The translations under genes and the position numbers were made by a program. A stretch of 64,000 bases of DNA, taken from Atherinomorus stipes (lineage: Eukaryota; Chordata; Actinopteri; Atheriniformes; Atherinidae). The DNA is taken from NCBI GenBank assembly GCA_023101725.1, contig JALJCO010007852.1, positions 310,001-374,000 on the forward strand. Reading direction: 5' to 3'. Numbering within the stretch: position 1 is the first letter of the stretch; each line of letters begins with the position of its first letter. The notes under the pieces are model-generated. The model saw only the letters and a program-made list of their open reading frames with translations. It had not been told where the DNA came from and ran no database searches. Below, one piece after another: positions 10,901 through 21,283 of the stretch.

Positions 10901-10905
10901 ATTAA

Positions 10906-12933
10906 AAATGTGACTAAAAACAATAATCTTCCATTAAAACTACAAAATAAAACAAGTAAATCTGTGATTATTTGGTTTTTTTTTATGTATCTTTGCAGTT
11001 CTTGATCCTAACTTTTTTTATGCTAATACCCATCTTTTATGAAATACTAAGCAGCCTAAATAAAACCAAAGATCCCATGTTAAAAGACATGAACTGTATT
11101 TTTACATGAACTGTGATTTGTTTTTATCCTGCTGTTTCAGAGTATTATTCTGACGTCCTAACTGCTGGAGTCAGTGCAGCTATATACAGTAAAAATTGTA
11201 GATCTGATTTACAGTTTTAAAAAGTCAGTTTGTTGAGATCAGCTAATTGAGACGTTCCTTTAACTAGTTAATTTAGAATAAAGTGGTTAAAAGGAAGATT
11301 TTGTAATGCTTTACATAATAATAGTCTTTAAAACTTGTAATTTCCCAAAGTCATTCCTACAAAAGAATAATGATAATATCTACATAGCCAATAATTATCT
11401 CCAGTAGCAAATTAAATGGTTGTAAATGGATGAATTTCTGTGGAAATGCAAACAAAGAATAATTACCACTTCCACTCCAGGGCACCAAGAAATCACCACC
11501 GAGTGGAAGTGGAGCAAACAGCCCACGTCGACGCTGCAAGGCTCCTCTGCAACATGTAACCGCCTTCATTCCTATTTATAGTGTACTCACATATCGTAAA
11601 CAGCTCATTTGAATTGGTCCGCTGCCAAGCCACTCTCGCTCCCTCTTAACAAACAAACACAACTACAATATTGTGAGTCAAGCTGTTGTTTGTTACTGGG
11701 CAGCAAGATGACGGCGGCTCTGTGACTCCCTCATCACAAACCAGTGTGTAGTGACCTGACCCGCTGCTAAAGGAGTGTGTGAGGATGCTGAGGATGGGGA
11801 AGGAGACATCAAACTCAGGCAGATGGGATGAAACAATGGCACAATGCAGCCTGTCTGTGACAGCCTGCACCGGCTGATCAAGGCTATAGCAATTTACTGG
11901 CGATGAGAGGAAATCTTGCAAACACCAAATGTTACCAAATAGGAGAGCTTTGCTTTTAAAATGACTATAATTTGTCTCCTGACAGGTTCTATATGAGCAG
12001 TTTCCTTTTCTTATTAACTCCTTTTAGGATCCAGCAACAGTGTCTTTTATTTTCCTCGGTATTGTTCTTTATTAAGTGGAACACAGAACATTACTCAGTG
12101 ACATGTCAACTCCTGCAATTTCCTATGTAGGCTATGTTGTCTACATCCACTTAGCTAATTAAGACAGTCACAGCAGTGCAGATTTCAGGGCAGATCAAAC
12201 AGAACTATGTTGATATGGGAAACAGAGGAAGACTAGTCTCCACCGACTCTGTTATATCATAATCCCCGTTCCTTCAGCCTGATTAAAACATTTCAACAAG
12301 AGCCTGGGTTGCCTACTGAGGTAGCGCCGTAGTTAGGCTTGGTGTAGACATATCACAGCTCCCTCATTAGTGAGAGGGGATTTCATTTGGAATATCTCAC
12401 CGAGCACTTTGAGAGATGCTGCTGTATTTACATTTAAAAGATCCAAAGTGGCCGTCTGAAGCTAGCTACCTCTCTTTCCTTAATTGCTGGCTTCAGTTGT
12501 CCATGAATACATCCACTTTATTACTGGCTCTCATTACTGGACGGTACCGAGGAAAAGTCTCTTTCTCTTCTTTCTCCATCTCTGCCCCCCCTCCTCCTGT
12601 CTCCCTCTGTAGCACGGCAGGACCACATCAGAGTTCTCCCAGTGGCCAAAAGACGCAAACAATCGAGAGGGATTAGACTGTAATCCTGTTTTTACTTTCA
12701 TCTGCCACATATTCAAAGGGGAAGCTCTGTGAAGCATGGAATTCTTGAAGGATGTGCTCCATCTAAAAATAAGGGGAAGTGAAGTAAACAATGCAACACT
12801 ACAGGGATTACAAGTTTTAAATGACAAGAAGACAATGAGCTTGACAACAGATTTAGACTTAGTCTTCACTGAATAAATCTTTGCTCAACAGTGGATTAAG
12901 ACAGTGAAAGATAGTATTGAAAAGTGAAGAAAG
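10906..12933. other. Unique-looking DNA
   Basis: No repeat shared within the window and no recognisable protein. Overlapping short frames at 11357-11921 and 12416-12869 on both strands look like chance openings. Confidence 0.4.
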
Positions 12934-13006
12934 AGATTAGTTTGTTGCATTCTGGAGATGTGCATTAGGTGCACATGCACATCTCCAGAATGCAACAAAC
13001 TAATCT
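12934..13006. repeat. Perfect 32-bp inverted repeat (hairpin)
   Basis: The arms 12934-12965 and 12975-13006 are exact reverse complements, separated by the 9-base loop taggtgcac. Each arm begins or ends with agattagtttgttgcattct. No repeat family around it explains the palindrome. Confidence 0.95.
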
Positions 13007-13200
13007 GAGGTCGAGGTGACACGCGTCTTGACAGACTGACAGTAGTCAACTCCATAAATCAATCAAGTAACTTCGCTGCCCTCCAGAACTTTGTCCCTTT
13101 CTGCGGACATCCAGCATGCATAATCTCCGGTTTAATCCTGGTTTCATTCATTGTGTTCAAACTGAACCAAAACAGTTTGTGTATAAGCACACAAACAACA

Positions 13201-13410
13201 CACTTAAAAAAAAAACCAAAAAATTGGGAAAAAAAGGGAAAAAAAAGGAAAAGAACTAAACAAAAAAAAAAAAGATTAATTACCCCAAAAAGGGTCCAAA
13301 ATAATCAAGATTTTTTTTAAAAAAATATTATTTATATAATAATCAAAGGAAAAAAAACCAACAGGAAAAAAAAAAAAAAGAAAAGAGAGAAGAAAAAGGA
13401 GGAAAAAAAC
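13201..13410. repeat. Degenerate A-rich low-complexity block
   Basis: Imperfect A homopolymers broken by G and CC; same character as 8280-8660. No gene content. Confidence 0.75.
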
Positions 13411-13455
13411 TATGACAGAAGCTTAGAATTGTCTATGGCAAGTAAAACATACAAG

Positions 13456-14060
13456 TTAAAGGTTGAATATGGAATACGGACAGAACAGCGACATCATGTG
13501 TGTCTAGGTTGTAGTTGCAATGGCAGAAAAACAACTCCAGCGGTTTGGTTTTTTCAGGCTTTCTCCCAATACAGCAAGTGACTTACAGTCTGCAGCATGT
13601 CCAGCAAGTAATGCAGAGGAGTTTATAACTGACAGATAACACTAGCCACATTAGCGAACAAGTTAGCTTACCGATCCAGGAGAAAAGTCGCCATTTCCGC
13701 ATTTTGATGCCATGGAAAACGTTTATATGGGTGCGTCAAGTGTAGTCTTCACCTAAATTTACTCCAGTTTTTGCTCTACTCAGGTCACTTCTCTTCTGAG
13801 ATGGATAACAATATCTCTGGGGCTCTGAAGCAGCTGCTTGACATGCCGTCTCCACTGTTTCCCTGCACCAGCCTAACCGTGTCCAACATACTGTTGCCAC
13901 ACAGAGATTGTATTTGGCAACCCGCAACGACGGCGTGTATCGGCTTGTAGATGTAAACATAATGCCATTGTTAAAATTTATTTTATATTTATTTTCAGGC
14001 TAATTATAATTTTTTTTTAGGAAATGTGCTTTCATTCTGCACCCCTCCAAATGACTAATG
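13456..14060 (+). mobile_element. Element of family L (copy L2), right end undefined
   Basis: It starts at TTAA 13456-13459 with aaaggttgaatatggaa, identical to the start of L1. It then runs through acatcatgtgtgtctaggtt and tttgatgccatggaaaacgt. The right end was not found; it may lie in or beyond the (AT)n and G-rich block at 14064-14280. The minus-strand frame at 13736-13960 is part of the repeat. Confidence 0.5.
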
Positions 14061-14063
14061 GAG

Positions 14064-14064
14064 G

Positions 14065-14105
<41 letters not shown>

Positions 14106-14280
14106 TATATATTTATAGATATACAATATATAAGGTTATATATATATATATATATGAGGAGAGAGAAAAGGGGGGGAAAAAAAACGTAGGGAAAAAAAGA
14201 AGGGTAAGAAAAAAAGAGGGAAAAAAAAAGGGGGGGGGGCGGGGAGGGGGGGGGGGCGGCCGCACGGCGGGGGGGGGTAT
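14064..14280. repeat. (AT)n followed by degenerate A/G block
   Basis: Alternating TA at about 14069-14104 and 14137-14154, then purine homopolymers ending in G-rich sequence with a NotI-like gcggccgc at 14257-14264. The frames here on both strands are composition artefacts. Confidence 0.8.
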
Positions 14281-14289
14281 GCTCAAGTT

Positions 14290-15560
14290 TTATAGGAATT
14301 ACAGTGTATTTCTTCACTAAAAGGAGAGCAAAACACTGCTCTGGAGGCTTTTCTCAAAGGAAAATATGTTTTTGCTCGTGTTTTCATTGTTGCTTTGTTA
14401 GTAGGTCCTTTGCTTCGTTGGTCTGATTGGTTGATTTGTCCCGTCTATCACCAACATAGGCGGTGACAGACAGATGCCTTGTCCAAACAGCTAACCAGTA
14501 TTTTCGCCCCTTCCCAAAACTACTAAGACGGATGGTTCCCAGATGAATATGTGGAGCAAATCCATCTGGCAGAGTCAGGTTAATGGGACCTTACACTTCT
14601 TCAAACCTTGATTATTGATTTAGATCCATAGATATCTGTAGTTTCTTTGTTTTTCATAAACTAGGCCCAGTATCCATGTTCATGATGTGTTCAGCAAACT
14701 TTTTGTGCTTTAAAACCCCACTACTGAACTCTGGCATATTCTTACATTTTTGCAACCCCTAACAGTGACTACAGCCCCGTATCTACCAACATACCCCAGT
14801 ACTGTCAGGAAATGAAAGAACTTCTGATAACTCCCGACGAATGTTTAACTCTCTGCAATGTCATGCTGCATCTATGGCTTAAAGTGGTGGAGACAGCGAG
14901 AAATTCAAGGTTTCTCCACATTAACCTGCTCCCAACCAGGTCAGTTTCAAAGAGTCTGTTACTCTGATAACTGACCGGGGGTTTAAGTTGCCCGTCTTTG
15001 TGGGTGGTGGTCAGGGTTAAAAAACCCAGGGTTTCATTAAACCTGCTTCATGAAACAGGCCCCTGCAGATGAAACTAAAGGCTCCAGGACACCATCGACG
15101 TGATCCGTCTGTGTTTCTGACTGAACTATTCAGAGCCAATAGCATTACATTTCACATATCTTCCAGATTAGTCATTAACTCAGCAACAGAACAGCTTCTT
15201 GTCTCTTAGTCAGTTAGCGTTAGCTAGCATAATAACATTATGTGGTGCATCATTTTAAGCTGGACGGCATCATGAACAAAAACCAAAATGTACTGTGTTT
15301 TTGTTGTAGGGAATGCAATCCAGTTATTTCTCCGCTGTGACAGCATGTCATTCCCCCTCTCCTCTCCCTGATACGAACATCAGTGGACTGAGCTGCACTT
15401 TGCTGCTCTTTGTCCACTTTGTCAAAATGTCTATGATCTTCTCATTCACTTATTACCATGATTAAAGTTTTCCACTGCTGTTCCAACGAAATGCGCAAGT
15501 CCTTCCAGATTTCCATGATATTGTGAGGAAAATAGTCTGATTCTCTTCTATTCTAATTAC
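14290..15560. other. Mostly unique-looking DNA, probable MITE at about 14640-15063
   Basis: The segment ending gcttcatgaaacaggcccc resembles the right end of common fish MITEs, and acctgctcccaaccaggtca forms a short internal palindrome. A matching left end was not defined. The remainder holds nothing recognised. Confidence 0.3.
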
Positions 15561-15572
15561 ACATGTACAGAA

Positions 15573-15960
15573 ATGCACCCTAAGCAATGGCGGACGGCCT
15601 GCTTGCAGCCATTGCCCAGATTACTCTATATTCTATACTCTGGGCTGGCTCCGTCTCTGTCGTCATCCCAAGACGGAACGCTCTGCCCCATCACTGCTCC
15701 TAATGTGGAGTGTTTTAAGTCCCGTCCTGAGACGCACTTCTATTCTTTGGCTAATTGTTTGATGTGTCTTTTATCTTTTTAATTTATCTTTGATCTTTTA
15801 TCTATTTTACTTTTTTGTTACTCCTACTTTTAGTTTTTGATTATTTTATGATTTATCAGCGCTTCCTAGAGATGTAGCACTATCTCTTGTTTATTATTTT
15901 TTCATCAATTTGAAACTGTTTGTTGTTTAAATGTGCTATAAAATAAAGTGGATTTGACTG
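15573..15960 (+). pseudogene. LINE 3' end: reverse-transcriptase ORF C-terminus plus tail
   Basis: The plus-strand frame at 15573-15779 carries the motif VECFKSRPETHFYSLA, typical of the extreme C-terminus of fish LINE ORF2 proteins (usually FKSRLKTHFYSLAF). It is followed by a T-rich 3' UTR and the tail gctataaaataaagtggatt. Everything upstream in the element is missing, as expected of a 5'-truncated insertion. The clade is uncertain; the protein made no active enzyme here. Confidence 0.65.
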
Positions 15961-15964
15961 GATA

Positions 15965-16678
15965 TTTTTTCTCAAGTCTTTGTAAGTCTTTGTTAATACT
16001 TATAAATCGGTTGCCTTCTTGATTTTCTAAGAAACCATTATTAAAGTCAAAGTCTGGTCCATCTTGTCTAAACATTTGTATTTTCACATATCAAATCACA
16101 ATCACACATCAAAATAACAGCTTGGAAATTTCAAGTCTGCATGTGTTATTTTGTTGTTTGTTAGTTGTGTTCAGTTTTTTCCAGTTTTTGTGCCTTCGTC
16201 TCATCCCAACCTTGGAGATGAGAGAAGAATCAAATTTGTAACTTTTCCCTGAAATGCAGCAGATGCAGTCGCATCAAGTTTCTGAAGAAATGCAGCTAAG
16301 CAGTTGGTGTGACTCCTGTGGGCCCAAGAGTTCAGTGCTGAGTAATCCAAACCAGTGTGCATCACTGCTCCACTCCCAGAGGGGAGATTGAGACTGCCAT
16401 ATCAAAACAGGAATGACCTTGTTTCCCTAAGCCCTCCTCCCCACACCCCTCCTTTCCATCACACAAACATATCGCTGCATGGACAACTAACATCTGACCC
16501 TCGTCTCTCAACACAAGCAACACATGCATACGCACGGGCCTAAACAACACGAACACTCTAACAGCATCGTTTGTATGTGCGTGTGTGTATCTGACAATAT
16601 GAAAAGTGCCTCTGAGATTGGATTTCATCAGGCAAAAATGTGAAGATATTACATGTGTATCATTTAACACATTCTTTG
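15965..16678. other. Unique-looking DNA
   Basis: Nothing recognised on either strand. The frames at 16355-16670 overlap on both strands. Confidence 0.4.
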
Positions 16679-16681
16679 CAG

Positions 16682-16807
16682 AGTGTAGCGCAGGCTGCGT
16701 TGTTTAACTGTCAACACTGCTCGGCCCAAAGCCCCAGGATTACACAAGAGCTGACGGCTGTCTGTCAGATGGACAGGAAACCGGAACACGCCAGGCTTCA
16801 GGAGAAA
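16682..16807 (+). CDS. Candidate internal exon of an unrecognised gene
   Basis: This 126-bp open stretch follows acattctttgcag (acceptor-like, AG at 16680-16681) and precedes gtgagtgtt (strong donor). It is phase 0 at both ends and encodes 42 residues with three cysteines (NCQHC, VCQM) and a charged end MDRKPEHARLQEK. It is not part of any repeat seen in the window. A possible next exon begins at 16879. I recognise no protein family. The alternative is chance: one short frame with splice-like edges is weak evidence, and no other exon of the gene was found. Confidence 0.22.
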
Positions 16808-16878
16808 GTGAGTGTTAAGTGCATATTGCATTTCAGACCTGAACTTTAAGTTTTTGTGTGTTTTTTTGTCTTTTCAAA

Positions 16879-16929
16879 GGGCATGTTTGGTGGAGATGAT
16901 GGCTGTACAAGCAGACACCTGGCTGTCTG
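16879..16929 (+). CDS. Candidate terminal exon partner
   Basis: A T-rich tract and ttttcaaag precede ggcatgtttggtggagatga. Read in the phase left by the donor at 16808, this gives 16 codons and then TGA at 16927-16929. No clear AATAAA signal follows closely. It is offered only because the phase fits the candidate exon upstream. Confidence 0.15.
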
Positions 16930-17029
16930 AGTTGTCGGTTCTTTGGTTTACAGCTATCAGGAACTACAAGGACCCACAGCTGCCTTCTATGAGTCTGGAA
17001 GCTGGGACAAAACTGAAGTGAACCAAGAG

Positions 17030-17925
17030 ATCATGGTCACACTGTCCGTATACCAATGCAATCAAAAGTGTTGTGTTTAATCTCAGATTATAGCTGCTTC
17101 TTTGTTCCATTTTGGAATAAGTTCATTGAACTAAGTGCAATGAATAGTGATGAGTACATTTTTGTTTTCATATCAGTACTGACTGACACACACACACACA
17201 CCTAACATAAGACAAGCTTCATTTCATAACAGAGGTAAATTTCATGTGTCTCTCTTTTGGTATTTTACACAAACCACATCCTTGTTTCATTTTCGGAGGT
17301 TATATGAAATATCTGGCCAAATTCCAATTTTCATTCCTACCCCTAGCCCTTCCCCTCTGTTTCAAGTGCTATGGATTGAATTATTCCCCTAAGAAATGGG
17401 ACAACCCTTCAAAATCCTCTTGTGTCACCAATAGTTGTCCATGGCGCAGTAAACTGACATCATGGCTGTTTCCAGAAGAGTTCGCAATGCCGTCTGCAGC
17501 AGCAATAATCTACCTTTCCTGTGCAATTGGATTATTTTTTCGGCTTTGGTGCCTGAAAAATGTAAAAATGAAAGGAAGACGCCTTTGACTCAAGCTTTGA
17601 GGGGGAGGGGGGGGGGGGGGGAACAGCGTTATGTTACAGACACGAGCAGATGAACATTACGTTACGAAACTAGCAATTTTTTTTTCACAGTTGTAATAAA
17701 ACTGTCTGGTTTCTGGTTATGTCTGCATAGAGGAATGTTTAGCTTTTTGGGCGTTTCCCACCTTCGCCCTCTTTGCTTTGTGTGTGTGGTGTTTCTCCTC
17801 GAATATTCTTTTATGGGGTAAATCCCAGCTTCGGGAAAATGATTGGCGGCATACGTTCTCGGGGTTAAATTTTAACCACTCTTGCCGTAAACAAAACCAA
17901 GCCAACATGAATGACCCTCTTTTTC
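17030..17925. other. Unique-looking DNA with a poly-G tract
   Basis: Contains a short (CA)n near 17189 and a G-rich run at about 17598-17621. The text around 17325-17360 (cattcctacccctagccctt) resembles a fish MITE, but no ends were defined. Confidence 0.3.
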
Positions 17926-18157
17926 AATAAAAAAAAACCACCTTTTTGTTTTTTTTCTGTATGTTTTTTTCTTTTTTGTGGAAATTAGGGATTTAGTTGG
18001 AGCCCACAGGGCGTTGTGTGGGTTTTCTCGGCCGCCTGCCTATCATATGGACGGGCTCTCTTTTTATTTAAGTTAATTATTGATTTAAATCTATTTTTAT
18101 TTATTATATATAAATAAAAATACCTCTTTTATTATTTATATTTTAAAATTATGTTAT
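17926..18157. repeat. A/T-rich low-complexity DNA
   Basis: T-rich, then TA-rich imperfect runs leading into repeat C2. No gene content. Confidence 0.6.
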
Positions 18158-18610
18158 ACTTGACCTATTAAGAGTATAAGGAGGTGGGATGGGGATAGGG
18201 GGGGGGGGGAAATAGGAAGCATGGAGAATCATAGGAATAAATAAAAAAGGGGTCAGGGGTTTAGGGGTGGTGATAAAGTTAGAAATCCTGATGCACAAAG
18301 AGTGAATTTTAAAGATTTAATTCTAGTTACCAGGTAAGGAAAAAAGGAGAACTAATTGAGCAAAAAACTGGGAAAAGGGGGAAAAAAACATAAAATTATT
18401 TTTTTGAACCAGGCTGTAAACATGTTTATTTCTGCTGTAAATTTGGCCTTTTTTAACATGGGAGTCTGTGGGGATTTGCTCTGTTTTGCAGCCAGCCCCT
18501 AGCAGATGAAAAATAACTACAGCTTTTTTGTAATTTTCCAGATTTCCGAGTTGGGCTTACAGTTGGCCACCGATGGTGGGCGCCTGCCTGTGAATGATAT
18601 TGCATCATAT
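18158..18610 (+). repeat. Repeat family C (copy C2) split by a low-complexity block
   Basis: acttgacctattaa at about 18160 and gaaccaggctgtaaacatgt from about 18405 are contiguous in C1 and C3. Here about 230 bases of G/A-rich degenerate sequence separate them, starting immediately after ttaa. The part after the split matches C1 to agttggccaccgatgg. Confidence 0.65.
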
Positions 18611-18628
18611 TGGCAGGAGGTTTCACTG

Positions 18629-19048
18629 TAGAGCTGCCACAAATGATTATTTTGATAATCGATTAGTCACCGATTATTTCGGCGATTCGTCAACGAATCG
18701 GATCATACAAAAATTGTAGTATATTTACAGTACCAGTTAAAACTTTGAACACCTAACTGAATCTAATAGAAAAACATGTCTTAACTTTTTACTGGTGGTG
18801 TGTGTTTATTTATGTCAATATGCACTTCAAGAAAAGTTGACCCCAATAGCTACGACAATGCATGTGCTTCAAGGACAGAAAGGTAGACAAGGCAGTGGAA
18901 GGTACAGCGGCAGTTTTGAGAGGAAAAACAAAGCTTAAAAACAATAAATGATTAGTCCGTTATGAAATTAGTGACTACTGACTATAAATTACTGACTATT
19001 TTGATAGTCAACAATTAGTTGGTTCATCAACTAATCGTGGCAGTCCTA
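18629..19048. mobile_element. hAT-type MITE, family X
   Basis: The termini tagagctgccac and gtggcagtccta are inverted. The interior is rich in gattagt/actaatc motifs, as in fish hAT MITEs of the tagggctgcaac type. The flanking octamers tttcactg and tttcagta agree at six of eight positions, which fits a decayed 8-bp duplication. Length is 420 bp and it has no coding capacity. Confidence 0.7.
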
Positions 19049-19049
19049 T

Positions 19050-19162
19050 TTCAGTATTGTTAATGTATTGTATTGTAATGTATTACTATTGTAAAGCACT
19101 TTGTGCTGAATTTTCAATGTTTAAAAAGTGCTTTAAAAAAAAAGATTTGATTTGAATCTATA
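19050..19162 (+). repeat. Retroposon 3' tail
   Basis: aaagcactttgtgctg, aaaaagtgcttt and agatttgatttgaatct form the 3' tail style of fish LINE/SINE elements. Only the tail is present. Confidence 0.45.
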
Positions 19163-19170
19163 ATAACGGT

Positions 19171-19252
19171 TCCCTTTCCTTTCCTTTCCTTTCCTTTCCT
19201 TCCTCCTTTCCTTTCCTTTCCTTTCCTTTCCCTCCTTTCCTTCCCTTCCCCT
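19171..19252. repeat. (TTTCC)n microsatellite
   Basis: About 80 bases of tttcc/ttccc units. Confidence 0.9.
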
Positions 19253-20398
19253 TCCAGACACCTGGGATCCATCTTGTCATGGGTCCAGCCATCACCCAGA
19301 TCCCCTTTGAAAAGCTGAGATGGAAGTGAGGTCTTAAAACTTTATGATGAGAGTCTTGGTACCACATGCCGTTTCAGTAGCAGCGCTGCTGGCAGGCCCG
19401 CCGATTTATGACTCATGACACACATATATTTAATTTGTAACCAAACACTTCCTCTTCACCTCAGTTTCCTCAGAACTCTGGGACACATTTTGTTTTCTTA
19501 GGTCAGAGGTTAAACAAAGGAAACATAGTGCTGGCGAGCTGAAGGACCAGGGCTCAGAGGCTGTGAGGGTCACCTCCACCTCTGAGGAGGCCAGAGCGTA
19601 GAAAAGTGGCAGACAGATCAAGGTTAAAAGCGTAGCTGCGATATCTGGCAGAAAAACTTCAGGCCACTGCAAAGATCTTCAAATGGACGAGGACAAAGAG
19701 TCTGATTTTCCTTGTATGACAACAGCTAAGCATAACATGCTGGATCCACCTCCTGCTCCTGCTTGTTGGACGTGACATCTTTACAGCCCCATTGGCCATA
19801 AACCCCCTGAGGGGCGGGCCTAAACACAGTTACACGCCCCACTAGCTCTCCACCTCTGTGCGGCCATGTATAAACATATAAGTTTATTTTGTGTGAACGT
19901 CCCGCAGCGTTCACTGCTCGTCTGCTTCATAAAGCTCACATCATCATGAGCAGAGTTAACCACTGCAGACATCAGAGGAAAAAAAAAACAAAAAACAGTA
20001 CAGACAGACATGATGCAGGAATACGTTACTGATCAGATGTTTGTCTCATTATTTATTACTATACTGGTAAGCACAATAAGCTATAAATGCATTTACAGCA
20101 AGGGTTCATGTCCCTAACATTGTTATGGACATGAACTGAAAGTTTCATGCAGAGGTCCCTGGAAGACACTTTTTTTTTTTAAAAAAACTTGACATTTAAT
20201 TATTTGCAATATCATGCATTGATCAAAGGAACTTTGTGAAAGCTGTTTATAATGCAAATAATCTATTCAGGGACAATAAATCAGAGTATATACAGAAGTT
20301 TTTAAGTTGAATTTTATACCTTTTAATACCTTTCTTTAATACCTTCACAACATTTTTGAAAACTAACATGTCAACCAGTGACTGAAAAAAATGGGGAA
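19253..20398. other. Unique-looking DNA
   Basis: No repeat shared within the window up to about 20247. The minus-strand frame at 20247-20654 extends into repeat K1. Confidence 0.4.
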
Positions 20399-20823
20399 AT
20401 ATAGGTGGTTTCCCATTTACAAACATTGGCAGTTGCGTGTGCAACCAGGGGGCAAAAAGTCTGCCACCGCAGTGGTTTAATCCGACATGGTGACCATGAT
20501 GAAAGACTAAATAAATCATGTATCTGAATCTGCAGAAGTTATCCGAGAGGGTTTTCTGAAGATCAGTCACTTCTACTGTCCTATTATCACCATTGTGACT
20601 GTTTACATAGATTAATATTTTAATTTTTGCAACCGAACAAATACCAGGACTCAAACATTATATTTTCCCGACACTTTCACGTTATTTCATGACCTCATCT
20701 GCATTAAAAGGCGAGTCTTTCATGTAAACACACGTCTTCTCATCGTTCAATGATGCTTTTCCTGTTTTCTTGCCCCCTGGTTGCACGAGCATGCTATCTG
20801 TGACATTGCTTGGAAACCCATCT
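20399..20823. mobile_element. Repeat family K (copy K1), inverted ends
   Basis: The left end (ggtttcccatttacaaacatt) and the right end (cttggaaacccatctgt) are partly inverted. A perfect 14-bp inverted pair GCAACCAGGGGGCA / TGCCCCCTGGTTGC lies at 20441-20454 and 20771-20784. A longer copy is at 29346-30607. Both copies carry a minus-strand frame beginning MSPG(I/V)CSVAKI, so the frame belongs to the repeat. Class unknown. Confidence 0.65.
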
Positions 20824-20846
20824 GTAAGGTCACAGAGTGGCACAGA

Positions 20847-20916
20847 CCTGCCAGGGGCGCCCGCAGAAATTTTTTTTAGGGGTGGCCAGAGAAAATAGCA
20901 GGGTGGCCAAAGGTTA
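20847..20916. mobile_element. Truncated left end of a hAT-like MITE
   Basis: It begins caggggcgcccgcagaaatt and includes aggggtggcca, a terminus style seen in fish hAT MITEs. It is cut by the TTAA element that follows. Confidence 0.4.
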
Positions 20917-21202
20917 TTAAAGGATAACTTTTGTTTCTTTCAACCTGGGCCTTATTTCTGGAATTTATACGTGCATTTACTCATCGGTAACATTTCTGCC
21001 AAGTTTTTGCTGACTTTTATCGACCTTTTTGTTTCAGGCACCAGTGAACTTCATTATATGAATGTCGGCGGATAACGAATACCTCCCCAGATCTCCGGCT
21101 GCATTTGAGATATTAAAAAAGTGCTCCAGAGTTTTGCTCAGGATGAGGGTGAGTATATAGAAAATGAAGGCACATCATTCTGTGGGTGCTGTGTCCCGTT
21201 AA
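20917..21202 (+). mobile_element. TTAA element with hybrid ends (E left end, A right end)
   Basis: TTAA at 20917-20920 is followed by aggataacttttgtttctt, the left terminus of family E (31720). After about 20998 the sequence is the right arm of family A (tgccaagtttttgctgactt through tctgtgggtgctgtgtcccg), ending at TTAA 21199-21202. The element is thus a short chimera with two TTAA-type termini. Confidence 0.7.
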
Positions 21203-21283
21203 TTGCACCGTGTTGTGTCTTTCTTTCACTCTCACTTTTTTTCGGAGGTGCGCTCCGTGGACGCAGGCTCTTTGTCTCTTCTA

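Larger units (their letters stand above)
9335..10905 (-). mobile_element. Tc1/mariner element, broken and truncated
   Basis: The left end starts cagtgggg just after TA (9333-9334), the Tc1/mariner target dinucleotide. Inside are minus-strand remnants of a Tc1-type transposase in correct order: C-terminal part at about 9560-9725 and N-terminal/DDE part at about 10183-10900. Between them sits TTAA insertion L1. The right terminal repeat and the extreme N-terminus are missing near 10905. Confidence 0.85.

Noticed and set aside
20247..20654. 135-codon minus-strand frame as a host gene
   Set aside because: Its N-terminal part recurs in K2 at 30153-30452, so it belongs to repeat K; no recognisable domain.
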